From the NCBI RefSeq assembly GCF_002208095.1, contig NZ_CP017990.1, positions 1,178,001-1,242,000 on the forward strand: DNA of 64,000 nucleotides, written 5' to 3'. Below the pieces are notes generated by a model. That model saw only the letters and a program-made list of their open reading frames with translations, searched no databases and was not told the origin of the DNA. Shown in pieces: positions 1-12,424 of this stretch. The position numbers were made by a program, and so were the translations under genes. This DNA comes from Enterobacter cloacae complex sp. ECNIH7. Its GTDB lineage: Bacteria > Pseudomonadota > Gammaproteobacteria > Enterobacterales > Enterobacteriaceae. The stretch's first letter is position 1. The number at the start of each line of letters is the position of its first letter.

Positions 1-498
1 GACGTCTTTCGTCACGACGGCGCCGGAGGCCACCACCACATTATCACCAATGGTGACGCCGGGGTTAATGACCGCCCGGCCACCAATCCAGACGTTATTG
101 CCAATATTGACAGGTTTTCCAAATTCCACGCCGCTGTTTCGTTCTTCCGCGTCCAGGGGATGGGTAGCCGTATAAATATGAACACCCGGCGCGAGCATGC
201 AGTTATCGCCAATATGAACAGGGCAGACATCCAGCATCACGCAGTCGAAGTTTGCATAAAAGTTTTTGCCCAGATAAATGTTATATCCGTAGTCGCAGCG
301 GAAGCTCGGCTCAATATAAGCTCCTGCGCTTTGTCCCAGAAGTTCCGCCAGAATGTTCTGTCGTTCTGTTTTTTCATCAGGCGCGGTGTGGTTATAGCGG
401 TAAACCAGATGGCGGGCCCGCAGTCGGTCAGCCCGTAACGTCTCATCGCCGGGGCGGTAATGTTCACCGGCAATCATTTTCTGTTTTTCTAAGCTCAT
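1..498 (-). CDS. maa: Maltose O-acetyltransferase, 3' end cut by window edge
   Basis: Acetyl-CoA dependent sugar O-acetyltransferase of the left-handed beta-helix (hexapeptide repeat) family. The visible 166 residues begin [12 protein letters not shown] and contain the N-terminal maltose-acetyltransferase domain (about residues 5-60), then hexapeptide turns such as [13 protein letters not shown] and [21 protein letters not shown], with the catalytic histidine in the YTATHPLDA segment. E. coli Maa is 183 residues, so about 17 residues are lost beyond position 1. The start at 498 is the ATG that matches the family N-terminus. A perfect CRP-type box lies about 75 bases upstream, which suits a gene of sugar metabolism (inference). 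Confidence 0.93.
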   Translation of the reverse strand, partial: MSLEKQKMIAGEHYRPGDETLRADRLRARHLVYRYNHTAPDEKTERQNILAELLGQSAGAYIEPSFRCDYGYNIYLGKNFYANFDCVMLDVCPVHIGDNCMLAPGVHIYTATHPLDAEERNSGVEFGKPVNIGNNVWIGGRAVINPGVTIGDNVVVASGAVVTKDV

Positions 499-572
499 TG
501 GAAACCTCTCTGGATGTTATTACCGCAGGGTAATCGGAACAGGCCAGAAGGGGAACGTTCCCGAAAAGCCGT

Positions 573-588
573 TGTGACTGTCGTCACA
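573..588. promoter_or_regulatory. CRP binding site upstream of maa
   Basis: TGTGA-N6-TCACA, a perfect match to the CRP consensus core, extended by one more base pair on each side (TTGTGAC...GTCACAA). It lies 75 bases upstream of the maa start in the maa-hha gap. A second perfect palindrome, GGGAACGTTCCC, lies at 551-562 between this box and maa. Site prediction only; a clear -10/-35 pair was not identified. Confidence 0.6.
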
Positions 589-703
589 ACATTGCTGCTG
601 ATGAACACGTTTTATACGGAGACCTGGCTTACGCACAGGGAGCATAACGGGACAGGTAAATACTCAGAACGAGGCGTAGAACTCTACAGACACCCTTCAA
701 AGA

Positions 704-922
704 TTAACGGACAAATTTCCACACAGAAGTAGGGATTTTGTCATACAGCTTATTCATTGTCAGTTCAGCAAGACGATGGTCAGCGGCTGAATAAAATACC
801 GCCAGTTCATTATCAGAAAGCTCGTATTTATTCTTTTCAATGACGCGCTCGAGCGTGTCAATTGACTGACAACGTCGTAAGCGCATCAAATAATCGATTT
901 TTGTGAGTGGTTTATCAGACAT
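704..922 (-). CDS. hha: Haemolysin expression modulator Hha
   Basis: Small (72 aa) H-NS-family partner protein that joins H-NS on AT-rich DNA and silences horizontally acquired genes. The sequence ([18 protein letters not shown]..., ending ...PTSVWKFVR) is essentially the E. coli protein at full length, with the conserved acidic patch [18 protein letters not shown]. It is 27 bases downstream of tomB on the same strand, so the two are probably one operon, as in E. coli, where TomB counteracts Hha. Confidence 0.97.
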   Translation of the reverse strand: MSDKPLTKIDYLMRLRRCQSIDTLERVIEKNKYELSDNELAVFYSAADHRLAELTMNKLYDKIPTSVWKFVR

Positions 923-949
923 AAATTCACCTTAGTAATTGTAATAATT

Positions 950-1324
950 TTAACAGGAAAGACTCACCGGGTTAGCTCTGCTCACGTTGACGAAACAGCG
1001 GAATAGCCGATTTCCCGATTTACGCCATTTTTGCAAATCCTGAGCGTTAATGCCGTAACTGCTGAACAACATAAAGGTGTCGTCCAGGTATTCATCAATT
1101 TGCTCAATGAGCTTATTATCTTCATTGTACTTAATTTTATAATTAAGTGCGAAGGTTGCGATATGCTCTATCAGCTCATTCAACTGTAAATTGATGGCAG
1201 ACGTTGGGTCGTTTACCCAGCCATGGTTGCTTTCATCAAGATTGGCAAGGCAGTCATGGTACAAGGATTCGCAGAGAAATTTCAACTGCGCGATATCATG
1301 CCTTTTTGGCGAGTACTCGTCCAT
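950..1324 (-). CDS. tomB: Hha toxicity modulator TomB
   Basis: 124-residue antitoxin-like partner of Hha, formerly YbaJ, involved in biofilm regulation. The chosen start (MDEYSPKRHDIAQLKFLCE) matches the E. coli N-terminus. An AGAAGGGG ribosome-binding site lies about 7 bases upstream, whereas an in-frame ATG 11 codons earlier has no such support. It sits directly upstream of hha. A long non-coding leader precedes it. Confidence 0.95.
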   Translation of the reverse strand: MDEYSPKRHDIAQLKFLCESLYHDCLANLDESNHGWVNDPTSAINLQLNELIEHIATFALNYKIKYNEDNKLIEQIDEYLDDTFMLFSSYGINAQDLQKWRKSGNRLFRCFVNVSRANPVSLSC

Positions 1325-1792
1325 AGCGCATCCCCTTCTGAGTGATTTCTTACTCACCGAACATCATTGTCGGGATGGATACAACTGACTTAGCTACATG
1401 AGTGCTGTGTTCCTGATAACCTAACTATAAGCCACTCCTTCCTGGATTTCACCGCGCTATTACGAAAAATTACAAATAAAATCCGCAGGCTGGGAGCGTG
1501 TACGCAAATGGTCACCCTGGACTCAACGTTTTTATCCAAATTAACGACGGGCTTTTATCGCTTCCTTACGTTTCATCGGCTTAGCAAAAATGATGAGAAA
1601 AGTTCAGATTCAGACTTATCTTTGTAAGAACTTCTTATTAGGAATATTCCTAATACTTTAAGCGGGGAAATGAAATTAAAAAAATCCTGAATTCACCGAT
1701 TAAGGTATCAGTTAATTATGATATGTCTATTTAAGATGGCAGAAAATAAATAGAGCCACAATAAGCGTAATTTATGATTTTTTCTGAAAATG
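1325..1792. other. Non-coding interval tomB-acrB
   Basis: About 470 bases without a convincing gene between tomB and the acrB terminator. It is AT-rich towards the acrB side (1620-1790). It must carry the tomB-hha promoter, since tomB reads leftward from 1324, but no confident -35/-10 pair, RNA gene or repeat could be picked out by eye. Confidence 0.5.
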
Positions 1793-1819
1793 AAAAAGGC
1801 CGCTAATGCGGCCTTTTTA
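1793..1819 (-). terminator. acrB intrinsic terminator
   Basis: Stem AAAAAGGCCGC / GCGGCCTTTTT around a TAAT loop, just past the acrB stop on the minus strand. A/T runs on both sides would let it work in both directions. Confidence 0.85.
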
Positions 1820-1835
1820 TCATGTGGAACCGGTA

Positions 1836-4985
<3,150 letters not shown>

Positions 4986-5004
4986 TTAACGGCTCCTGTT
5001 TAAG

Positions 5005-6198
5005 TTAAGACTTGGTTTGTTCTGACCGGCCAGCGGCCGAAGCTTGTTGTTTATCGTCAGATTTCACTTCCTGTGCTTTAACCTGCGCGCCAGGACGAAC
5101 TTTTTGCAAACCAGTAACAATCACGCGATCGCCATCTTTCAGACCTTCCGTCACCAGCCATTTATCGCCAATCGCCTGGGTGGCGGTGATATTGCGCGTT
5201 TCGACTTTGTCGTCAGCCCCAACAACCAGCGCGCTCGCATCGCCGCGTGGCGTACGGGTGACACCCTGCTGTGGAACCAGAAGTGCGGTTGGATTCGTTC
5301 CTTCTTCCAGACGCGCGCGAACGAACATACCTGGCAGCAGATTTTTGTCAGGGTTCGGGAAAATCGCACGTAAGGTGATGGAACCGGTAGTCTGGTCGAC
5401 CGTCACGTCAGAGAATTCCAGGGTACCTTCCTGCGGGAACTTAATACCGTCGTTGGTAATCAGCTCCACTTTGGCTTTGCCGTTTTCCTGTTTCAAGGTG
5501 CCGTTAGCCAGCTCCTGTTTCAGGCGCAGGAAATCGTTGCTGGACTGCGTCACGTCAACGTAGATCGGATCGAGCTGCTGTACGGTCGCCAGCGCAGTAG
5601 TTTGCCCGTTTTGCACCAGTGCCCCTTCCGTGACGGAAGATTTACCAATACGACCGCTGATGGGGGAGGTCACTTTGGTATAGGCCAGGTTAATGCGCGC
5701 GGTTTCGACGGCCGCTTTGGCTGCCACCACGGCTGCGTTAGCCTGCTGTGCATCCGCCAGGGCGGTATCGTAATCCTGTTGGCTGATGTACTTAGTACCG
5801 AGCAGCTTTTGGTAGCGGTTCAACGTCAGCTGAGCAATTTTGGCCGCGGCTTGTGCTTTCGCCAGGTCGCCTTTCGCACTTTCATAAGAGGCCTGATAGG
5901 TTGCTGGATCAATCTGATACAGAGACTCACCGGCCTTCACATCACCGCCTTCGGTGAAGTTACGCTTCAGGATAATGCCGCTAACCTGAGGACGCACTTC
6001 CGCAATGCGGTAAGCATTGGTACGGCCTGGTAATTCGGTGGTGATTTGTAGAGGTTCAGATTTGAGCGTCACGACGCCTACTTCTGGCGCCTGCTGAGCT
6101 CCTTGTTGAGCTGGTTTGTCGTCACATCCTGTTAGCGCTAAGCTGCCTGAGAGCATCAGAACGACCGCCAGAGGCGTTAACCCTCTGTTTTTGTTCAT
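5005..6198 (-). CDS. acrA: Periplasmic adaptor lipoprotein AcrA
   Basis: Membrane-fusion protein, 397 aa, that links AcrB to TolC. The N-terminus MNKNRGLTPLAVVLMLSGSLALTGC ends in a lipobox whose cysteine becomes lipidated. Lipoyl, alpha-hairpin (about 100-170) and beta-barrel parts follow in the E. coli order. The start at 6198 was chosen because it gives the signal peptide and has a GAGGT ribosome-binding site; an in-frame ATG 12 codons upstream does not. It is the first gene of acrAB, divergent from acrR and controlled from the shared intergenic operator. Confidence 0.97.
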   Translation of the reverse strand: MNKNRGLTPLAVVLMLSGSLALTGCDDKPAQQGAQQAPEVGVVTLKSEPLQITTELPGRTNAYRIAEVRPQVSGIILKRNFTEGGDVKAGESLYQIDPATYQASYESAKGDLAKAQAAAKIAQLTLNRYQKLLGTKYISQQDYDTALADAQQANAAVVAAKAAVETARINLAYTKVTSPISGRIGKSSVTEGALVQNGQTTALATVQQLDPIYVDVTQSSNDFLRLKQELANGTLKQENGKAKVELITNDGIKFPQEGTLEFSDVTVDQTTGSITLRAIFPNPDKNLLPGMFVRARLEEGTNPTALLVPQQGVTRTPRGDASALVVGADDKVETRNITATQAIGDKWLVTEGLKDGDRVIVTGLQKVRPGAQVKAQEVKSDDKQQASAAGRSEQTKS

Positions 6199-6287
6199 AT
6201 GTAAACCTCGAGTGTCCGATTTCAAATTGATCAAGGGTCCTGAGTCTAAAAACCCATTGCTGCGTTTATATTATCGTCATGCTATGG

Positions 6288-6311
6288 TACATACATTCAC
6301 AAATGTATGTA
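6288..6311. promoter_or_regulatory. AcrR operator in the acrA-acrR gap
   Basis: 24-bp palindrome with arms TACATACATT and ATGTATGTA, matching the E. coli AcrR operator as I recall it. It lies between the divergent starts of acrA (6198) and acrR (6340). A GATAAT -10-like hexamer for acrA is at 6270-6275 on the minus strand, so bound AcrR would cover the acrAB promoter. Confidence 0.85.
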
Positions 6312-6339
6312 AATCTGACTCCTGTAAATTCACCCACCT

Positions 6340-6358
6340 ATGGCACGAAAAACTAAAC
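6340..6358 (+). promoter_or_regulatory. MAR-box-like sequence overlapping the acrR start
   Basis: The 19 bases from the acrR ATG fit the published MarA/SoxS/Rob consensus AYnGCACnnWnnRYYAAAY at every defined position. Overlap with the first codons may be coincidence, because the same bases encode the conserved MARKTK start. Predicted only. Confidence 0.3.
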
Positions 6359-6993
6359 AACAAGCGCTGGAAACCCGACAACACATTCTGGATGTGGCAA
6401 TACGTTTGTTCTCGCAGCAGGGTGTTTCATCCACCTCGCTGGCGCAGATTGCTCAGGCTGCCGGTGTGACGCGAGGAGCGATTTACTGGCATTTTAAAGA
6501 TAAGTCAGATCTGTTCAGTGAAATCTGGGAGCTTTCAGAGTCCAGCATTAGCGATCTCGAGAGTGAGTATCGGGCAAAATTCCCTGACGATCCACTCTCA
6601 GTATTGAGAGAAATATTAGTATATATCCTTGAAGCAACGGTAGTTGAAGAACGTCGCAGATTAATGATGGAGATTATTTTTCATAAATGCGAGTTTGTGG
6701 GCGAGATGGCGGTGGTGCAGCAGGCGCAACGCAGCCTTAGCCTGGAGAGCTATGATCGTATTGAACAGAATCTTAACCTCTGTATGCAGGCAAAACTGTT
6801 ACCGGCCAATCTCTTGACCCGACGGGCGGCAATCCTGATGCGCAGCTACATTTCCGGTCTGATGGAAAACTGGCTTTTCGCGCCGCAATCCTTTGACCTC
6901 AAAGAGGAAGCCCGCAGCTACGTGGCGATTTTACTGGAAATGCTACAGCTCTGCCCCACGCTGCGCAGCGACGCGCCTTCGCTAACGGCCTGA
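6340..6993 (+). CDS. acrR: TetR-family repressor AcrR
   Basis: 217-residue ligand-responsive repressor of acrAB. Residues 1-60 form the TetR helix-turn-helix ([19 protein letters not shown]..., then [14 protein letters not shown]). The C-terminal two-thirds is the drug-binding and dimer domain. E. coli AcrR is 215 aa, so this copy is full length, with no frameshift of the kind often found in pump-overexpressing isolates. It is divergent from acrA across the palindromic operator. Confidence 0.97.
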   Translation: MARKTKQQALETRQHILDVAIRLFSQQGVSSTSLAQIAQAAGVTRGAIYWHFKDKSDLFSEIWELSESSISDLESEYRAKFPDDPLSVLREILVYILEATVVEERRRLMMEIIFHKCEFVGEMAVVQQAQRSLSLESYDRIEQNLNLCMQAKLLPANLLTRRAAILMRSYISGLMENWLFAPQSFDLKEEARSYVAILLEMLQLCPTLRSDAPSLTA

Positions 6994-7106
6994 TCCCTTT
7001 CCAGGATTTATCTCAGAGGATAACGTTCGCGCTATTCTGCTTTCAGCGAGCGTGATATTCTTCACGCCGGACTATTTTCGGTCATCTTCTGACATCATTC
7101 ACAACT

Positions 7107-10100
7107 ATGCTGCCCATCAATCGCTCGCAACATCCTGTTTTTGCATTGCTTTTTGCGATGCTGTTTTTCTTCGCTACGGCGCCGCTGACCTGGGCCCGCG
7201 CCGATAACAGCAACGATATTCCCTCGCGCGGCGATGTTCAGTCGCAGCTCGACACGCTGAACAAACAAAAAGATCTCTCCCCTCAGGAGAAACTCGTCCA
7301 GCAGGATCTGACGGAAACGCTGGAAACGCTGGATAAAATTGAACGCATCAAAGCGGAAACCGTCCAGCTTCGCCAGAAGGTGGCGCAGGCCCCTGAAAAC
7401 ATGCGTAAGGCCACCGAAGCGCTGAATGCTCTCAGCGATGTGGATAACGACGACGAGACGCGCAAGACGCTCTCGACGCTCTCCTTACGTCAGCTGGAGT
7501 CCCGCGTCGCACAACTGCTCGACGACCTGCAAACCGCGCAGTCGGATCTCGCAACATATAACAGCCAGCTTGTCTCTCTGCAGACCCAGCCCGAGCGCGT
7601 GCAAAACGCGATGTACGCCGCGTCTCAGCAGCTGCAGCAGATCCGCAACCGTCTGAACGGCACGACGGTAGGCGAAGGTACGCTGCGCCCGACGCAGCAA
7701 AGCCTGCTGCTGGTTCAGCAGACCTTGCTCAATGCGCAAATCGAACAGCAGCGTAAAAGCCTGGAAGGTAATACGGTGCTGCAGGACACGCTTCAGAAAC
7801 AGCGTGATTACGTCACCGCGAACATTAATCGCCTGGAACACCAGCTTCAGCTGTTGCAGGAGGCGGTAAACAGCAAACGCCTGACCCTGACGGAAAAAAC
7901 CGCCCAGGAGGCCGTATCGCCTGACGAAACCGCCCGCATTCAGGCGAATCCGCTGGTGAAACAGGAGCTCGAGGCCAACCACCAGCTTAGCCAGCGCCTG
8001 ATACTGGCGACGGAAAACGGCAACTCGCTGGTTCAGCAAAATATCAAAGTGAAGAACTGGCTGGATCGCGCGCTGCAGGCTGAGCGCAACATCAAAGAGC
8101 AGATTGCGGTCCTGAAGGGCAGCCTCCTGCTGTCGCGTATTCTCTACCAGCAGCAGCAGACGCTCCCGTCCGCCGATGAGCTGGAAGACATGACCAACCG
8201 CATTGCGGATTTACGTCTGGAACAGTTTGACGTCAACCAGCAGCGCGATGCCCTTTTCCAGAGTGATGCCTTTGTCGCCAAAATTGAAGAGGGGCATTCC
8301 AGCGACGTGAACCCGGAAGTGCACGACGCGCTGCTCCAGGTCGTCGATATGCGTCGCGAGCTGCTGGACCAGCTCAACAAACAGCTGGGCAACCAGCTGA
8401 TGATGGCCATTAACCTGCAAATCAACCAGCAGCAGCTGGTGAGCGTCTCGAAAAGTCTGCAGGAGATCCTGACCCAGCAGATTTTCTGGGTGAACAGCAA
8501 TAAACCGATGGACTGGGACTGGGTCAAATCCTTCCCGGAGACGCTGAAAACGCAGATTAAGAGCATGAAGATCACCGTAAACTGGGAGAAAGCCTGGCCT
8601 GCGGTCATGATTGCTTTCCTGGCCGGTTTACCGCTGCTGCTGATTGCCGGCCTGATCCGCTGGCGTCTGGGCTGGCTGAAAAAATACCAGGCGAAGCTGG
8701 CCTCCGAAGTGGGGCAGCTGCGCAACGATAGCCAGCTCCATACGCCAAAAGCGATTCTCATCGATCTCATCCGCGCTCTGCCGGTGTGCCTGATTATTCT
8801 GGCTGTGGGCCTGATTCTGCTCACCATGCAGCTCAACGTCAGCGATCTGCTGTGGGCGTTCAGTAAAAAGCTGGCGCTGTTCTGGCTGGTGTTTGGCGTG
8901 TGCTGGAAGGTGCTGGAAAAAGACGGCGTGGCGGTGCGTCATTTCAACATGCCAGCGCAGCTGACCAGCCACTGGCGTCGTCAGATTGTGCGCATTAGCC
9001 TGGCGCTCCTGCCGCTGCACTTCTGGTCGGTTGTCTCTGAGCTTTCTCCGCTGCACCTGATGGATGACGTGCTGGGCCAGCTGGTCATCCTGCTGAACCT
9101 GCTGCTGATTGCGATCCTGATGTGGCCGATGTGCCGCGACAGCTGGCGTGATAAAGAGTCCCACAATATTCGCCTGGCCACCGTAACGGTGCTGGCGATC
9201 ATTCCGCTGGCGCTGATGGTGCTGACGGCAACGGGCTACTTCTATACCACGCTGCGCCTGTCCGGGCGCTGGATTGAAACGGTCTATCTGGTGATCGTCT
9301 GGAACCTGCTCTATCAGACCGTGCTGCGCGGCCTGAGCGTGGCGGCTCGCCGTATCGCCTATCGCCGTGCTATCGCGCGTCGTCAGCATCAGGTGAAAGA
9401 AGGGGCCGAAGGCGCGGAGCCGCAGGAAGAGCCGACCATCGCGCTGGAGCAGGTTAACCAGCAGACGCTGCGCATCACCATGCTGGTGATGATCGCCCTG
9501 TTTGCGGTGGTGTTCTGGGCTATCTGGTCCGATCTTATTACCGTTTTCGCCTATCTCGACAGTATTACCCTCTGGCAATACAACGGTACCGAAGCGGGCG
9601 CGGCGGTCATGAAAAGCGTGACCATGGGCAGCCTGCTGTTTGCGCTGGTGTCGTCGGTGGTAGCCTGGGCGCTGATCCGCAACCTGCCAGGCCTGCTCGA
9701 AGTTCTGCTCCTGTCACGTCTGAATCTTCGCCAGGGGGCGTCCTACGCCATTACCACGATCCTCAACTACGTGATCATTATTGTCGGGGCGATGACGGTC
9801 TTTGGCTCGCTTGGCGTCTCGTGGGATAAACTGCAGTGGCTGGCGGCGGCCCTCTCGGTCGGTCTTGGTTTTGGCCTGCAGGAGATCTTCGGTAACTTCG
9901 TGTCCGGCCTGATCATCCTGTTCGAACGTCCGGTACGAATCGGCGATACCGTCACCATCGGCACGTTCTCGGGAACGGTCAGCAAGATCCGTATTCGCGC
10001 CACCACCATCACCGACTTCGATCGCAAAGAGGTGATCATCCCGAACAAAGCGTTCGTGACCGAGCGCCTGATCAACTGGTCGCTCTCCGATACGGTGACG

Positions 10101-10454
10101 CGCGTGGTGATCCGCCTGGGCGTAGCCTATGGATCGGATCTGGAGAAGGTGAAAGAGGTGCTGCTGAAGGCGGCGTCAGAACATCCGAAAGTGATGCACG
10201 ATCCGGCTCCGGCGGTCTTCTTCACCACCTTTGGGCCGAGCACGCTGGATCACGAGCTGCGTTTATACGTGCGCGAGCTGCGCGACCGCAGCTATACGGT
10301 GGATGAACTTAACCGCTCTATCGATCGTCTGTGTCGTGAAAACGATATTAATATCGCCTTCAACCAGCTTGAGGTTCACCTGCGTAACGAGAAAGGTGAT
10401 GAGCATACGGAAGTGAAGCGCGACATTAAGGGTGATGATCCTACGCCTGCATAA
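7107..10454 (+). CDS. mscK: Potassium-dependent mechanosensitive channel MscK
   Basis: 1115-residue large MscS-family channel (E. coli KefA/MscK about 1120 aa) that opens under membrane tension during osmotic downshift. It has a signal peptide (residues 1 to about 31), a long periplasmic coiled-coil region (about 35-480), a multi-pass membrane region (about 490-900) and a C-terminal MscS core with the pore helix and the RIGDTVTIG beta domain. The first 20 residues differ from E. coli but the mature protein aligns throughout. It stands alone between acrR and the convergent rsmS. Confidence 0.96.
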   Translation: MLPINRSQHPVFALLFAMLFFFATAPLTWARADNSNDIPSRGDVQSQLDTLNKQKDLSPQEKLVQQDLTETLETLDKIERIKAETVQLRQKVAQAPENMRKATEALNALSDVDNDDETRKTLSTLSLRQLESRVAQLLDDLQTAQSDLATYNSQLVSLQTQPERVQNAMYAASQQLQQIRNRLNGTTVGEGTLRPTQQSLLLVQQTLLNAQIEQQRKSLEGNTVLQDTLQKQRDYVTANINRLEHQLQLLQEAVNSKRLTLTEKTAQEAVSPDETARIQANPLVKQELEANHQLSQRLILATENGNSLVQQNIKVKNWLDRALQAERNIKEQIAVLKGSLLLSRILYQQQQTLPSADELEDMTNRIADLRLEQFDVNQQRDALFQSDAFVAKIEEGHSSDVNPEVHDALLQVVDMRRELLDQLNKQLGNQLMMAINLQINQQQLVSVSKSLQEILTQQIFWVNSNKPMDWDWVKSFPETLKTQIKSMKITVNWEKAWPAVMIAFLAGLPLLLIAGLIRWRLGWLKKYQAKLASEVGQLRNDSQLHTPKAILIDLIRALPVCLIILAVGLILLTMQLNVSDLLWAFSKKLALFWLVFGVCWKVLEKDGVAVRHFNMPAQLTSHWRRQIVRISLALLPLHFWSVVSELSPLHLMDDVLGQLVILLNLLLIAILMWPMCRDSWRDKESHNIRLATVTVLAIIPLALMVLTATGYFYTTLRLSGRWIETVYLVIVWNLLYQTVLRGLSVAARRIAYRRAIARRQHQVKEGAEGAEPQEEPTIALEQVNQQTLRITMLVMIALFAVVFWAIWSDLITVFAYLDSITLWQYNGTEAGAAVMKSVTMGSLLFALVSSVVAWALIRNLPGLLEVLLLSRLNLRQGASYAITTILNYVIIIVGAMTVFGSLGVSWDKLQWLAAALSVGLGFGLQEIFGNFVSGLIILFERPVRIGDTVTIGTFSGTVSKIRIRATTITDFDRKEVIIPNKAFVTERLINWSLSDTVTRVVIRLGVAYGSDLEKVKEVLLKAASEHPKVMHDPAPAVFFTTFGPSTLDHELRLYVRELRDRSYTVDELNRSIDRLCRENDINIAFNQLEVHLRNEKGDEHTEVKRDIKGDDPTPA

Positions 10455-10494
10455 TCTATTTTCCCTCTGCCCTCAGGGGCGAGGGAACGATTTT

Positions 10495-10530
10495 CCCCCT
10501 CTCCCTCAGGGAGAGGGCCGGGGTGAGGGT
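10495..10530 (+). repeat. Palindromic intergenic repeat, copy 1
   Basis: CCCCTCTCCCTCAGGGAGAGGG followed by a GGGGTGAGGGT tail. The same design occurs at 17356, 20665, 20760 and, inverted, at 25751. A second small hairpin (CCCTC...GAGGG, 10463-10486) precedes it. Copy 1 overlaps the 3' end of rsmS. Confidence 0.8.
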
Positions 10531-10664
10531 AATTTACCTTCAAAATCCCGCCGTACAATCTCCAGCGCCTTAAGTACCGTTTCGGCGGGGATCTCATGAT
10601 TCTCCAGCAGCATAATTAAATCGACGGCCAGCTTGACCTCATCGGGTGCATTTTCCAGTGACAT
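10506..10664 (-). CDS. rsmS: Small protein RsmS (YbaM), C-terminus formed by a repeat
   Basis: 52-residue homologue of E. coli YbaM/RsmS (53 aa), a small protein reported to act in secretion/virulence regulation in Pectobacterium. The N-terminus [21 protein letters not shown] matches closely. After ...IVRRDFE the family ending is replaced by [10 protein letters not shown], encoded inside the palindromic repeat at 10495-10530. It lies 14 bases downstream of priC on the same strand, as in E. coli. Function by homology only. Confidence 0.85.
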   Translation of the reverse strand: MSLENAPDEVKLAVDLIMLLENHEIPAETVLKALEIVRRDFEGKLPSPRPSP

Positions 10665-10678
10665 AGATGTGGCTCCTG

Positions 10679-11206
10679 TTAACGGGTCAGGCGTTCAATC
10701 ACGCGCTCAATTTCATCCAGCGCCTGACGGCAGCGAACGATGCGTCCTTCCAGTGCGCTAATCTCGCGCATCAATAGCTGCTGCTCTTCCAGCGTTTCGC
10801 TGTTGTTCAGGCGCGTTTCGCGCTCGCGCTTCATCTCAAACAGCCGGCGCTCAAACTCCTGGTTCTCCAGCCGCTTGCGCTGCCATTTACCGAGCCCCGG
10901 CGAGGCGCTGTCCCAGGCGCGCAGCGGCCAGGCGGCGATTTCGCGATGCAGAGCGGTGATCTGCTCTGTGAGATGCTCCGCAAGCCACGCCACCTGTTCC
11001 TGCTGTTCACTCTCAACCGCATGGCGAAGCTCGTCGAGGTTGGTCTGCGCTTCTGCCAGATAATCCTGAATGACGGTGCTGCGGGTACGAAAAAGCTGCC
11101 GGTCAAAGCGCGGTTTCAGCGTGGCGTGCCCCATCAACGGTGTAGCCTGCTCCCGCAGAGCAACGAGCTGATTTTGCAGCCTCTCAAGAAGCAGTGCTGT
11201 TTTCAA
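10679..11206 (-). CDS. priC: Primosomal replication protein N'' (PriC)
   Basis: 175 aa, the same length as E. coli PriC. It helps reload DnaB helicase at stalled forks by a PriA-independent route and binds SSB. It is all-helical with arginine/glutamate-rich segments ([21 protein letters not shown]) typical of the family, and starts [14 protein letters not shown]. It is transcribed with rsmS and divergent from ybaN. Confidence 0.95.
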   Translation of the reverse strand: MKTALLLERLQNQLVALREQATPLMGHATLKPRFDRQLFRTRSTVIQDYLAEAQTNLDELRHAVESEQQEQVAWLAEHLTEQITALHREIAAWPLRAWDSASPGLGKWQRKRLENQEFERRLFEMKRERETRLNNSETLEEQQLLMREISALEGRIVRCRQALDEIERVIERLTR

Positions 11207-11256
11207 GGCGCTCTCCAGTGGTAAAGTAGCCGTTCAGTTTGATAACGATTCGCATT

Positions 11257-11634
11257 ATGAAGCGTATTATTTTAATCATCATTGGCTGGCTCGCGGTAGT
11301 GCTTGGCACGCTGGGCGTGTTTTTACCCTTGCTGCCGACCACGCCGTTTATCCTGCTGGCTGCCTGGTGCTTCGCCCGCTCGTCGCCGCGTTTTCACCAC
11401 TGGCTGCTCTATCGCTCATGGTTTGGCGGCTATCTACGGCACTGGCAAAAACACCGGGCCATGCCGCCCGGCGCGAAGCCGCGCGCGATCGCGGTGATCC
11501 TCATCACCTTCGCTATTTCATTATGGCTGGTGAAAATGATGTGGGTACGTATTCTTCTGCTGGCGATCCTCTCCTGCCTGCTTATCTTCATGTGGCGGAT
11601 CCCCGTGGTTGATGAAAAGCAACAAAAGCACTGA
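11257..11634 (+). CDS. ybaN: DUF454 inner-membrane protein YbaN
   Basis: 125 aa membrane protein of unknown function. Three hydrophobic segments are visible (about 3-30 and two between 80 and 115), with the conserved PTTPFILLAAWCFARSSPRFHHWLLY block between them. The start at 11257 (MKRIILIIIGWLAVVLGTLGV) matches the E. coli protein; the ATG six codons earlier is less likely. It is divergent from priC and followed by apt. Confidence 0.92.
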   Translation: MKRIILIIIGWLAVVLGTLGVFLPLLPTTPFILLAAWCFARSSPRFHHWLLYRSWFGGYLRHWQKHRAMPPGAKPRAIAVILITFAISLWLVKMMWVRILLLAILSCLLIFMWRIPVVDEKQQKH

Positions 11635-11784
11635 AGCCTTATCATGACTGTTGCAATTATTGCGCACAGCCAGTAAATTCGACCGTTTTCGAGCACAGGT
11701 GCGCCTGGTCAAAGGTTAAACAATTGTTGCCTTGGCCGACTCGTTGCGCGCTGTGAGTAACACTGTTTCATTTAGGCAAAACCG

Positions 11785-12336
11785 ATGACCGCAACTGCAC
11801 AGCAGCTTGAATATCTGAAAAACAGCATCAAAAGCATCCAGGACTATCCAAAGCCTGGCATTCTTTTCCGTGATGTCACCAGCTTGCTGGAAGACCCGAA
11901 AGCGTACGCGCTCAGCATTGAACTGCTGGTCGAGCGTTATAAAAACGCCGGGATCACCAAAGTAGTAGGTACCGAAGCCCGTGGCTTCCTGTTTGGCGCA
12001 CCGGTTGCGCTGGCGATGGGCGTGGGTTTTGTGCCGGTGCGTAAGCCGCGCAAACTGCCGCGTGAAACCATTGCTGAGAGCTATGAACTGGAGTACGGCA
12101 CCGATCAGCTGGAGATCCACGTTGATGCGATCAAGCCTGGCGACAAGGTGCTTGTGGTCGACGATCTGCTGGCAACCGGCGGTACCATTGAAGCGACCGT
12201 GAAGCTGATTCGTCGTCTGGGTGGGGAAGTGACCGACGCGGCATTCATCATCAACCTGTTCGATCTCGGCGGTGAACAGCGCCTGGAAAAACAGGGCATC
12301 ACCAGCTACAGCCTGGTGCCTTTCCCGGGTCATTAA
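11785..12336 (+). CDS. apt: Adenine phosphoribosyltransferase
   Basis: Cytosolic purine salvage enzyme joining adenine and PRPP to give AMP and pyrophosphate; 183 aa, full length. The PRPP-binding signature [13 protein letters not shown] lies near residue 125, and the [11 protein letters not shown] flexible loop is present. It lies upstream of dnaX, as in E. coli. A 10-bp perfect inverted repeat follows the stop. Confidence 0.97.
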   Translation: MTATAQQLEYLKNSIKSIQDYPKPGILFRDVTSLLEDPKAYALSIELLVERYKNAGITKVVGTEARGFLFGAPVALAMGVGFVPVRKPRKLPRETIAESYELEYGTDQLEIHVDAIKPGDKVLVVDDLLATGGTIEATVKLIRRLGGEVTDAAFIINLFDLGGEQRLEKQGITSYSLVPFPGH

Positions 12337-12345
12337 TCCCGGTTT

Positions 12346-12376
12346 TCACAACCTCGCTCAATGGGTGAGGTTGTGA
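12346..12376. terminator. Hairpin between apt and dnaX
   Basis: Perfect 10-bp inverted repeat TCACAACCTC / GAGGTTGTGA with an 11-base loop, directly after apt. There is no T-run, so it may slow or stabilise transcripts rather than terminate fully. Confidence 0.45.
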
Positions 12377-12424
12377 TAGCATTCCCCTCCATAAATTCAC
12401 CTTCCAGCGTTGCAGAGCCTGCCC

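Noticed and set aside
1325..1792. Possible small RNA between tomB and acrB
   Set aside because: No promoter-terminator pair beyond the acrB terminator and no recognisable conserved RNA.
8628..9578. 316-codon open frame opposite mscK
   Set aside because: Antisense shadow without homology or start signals.
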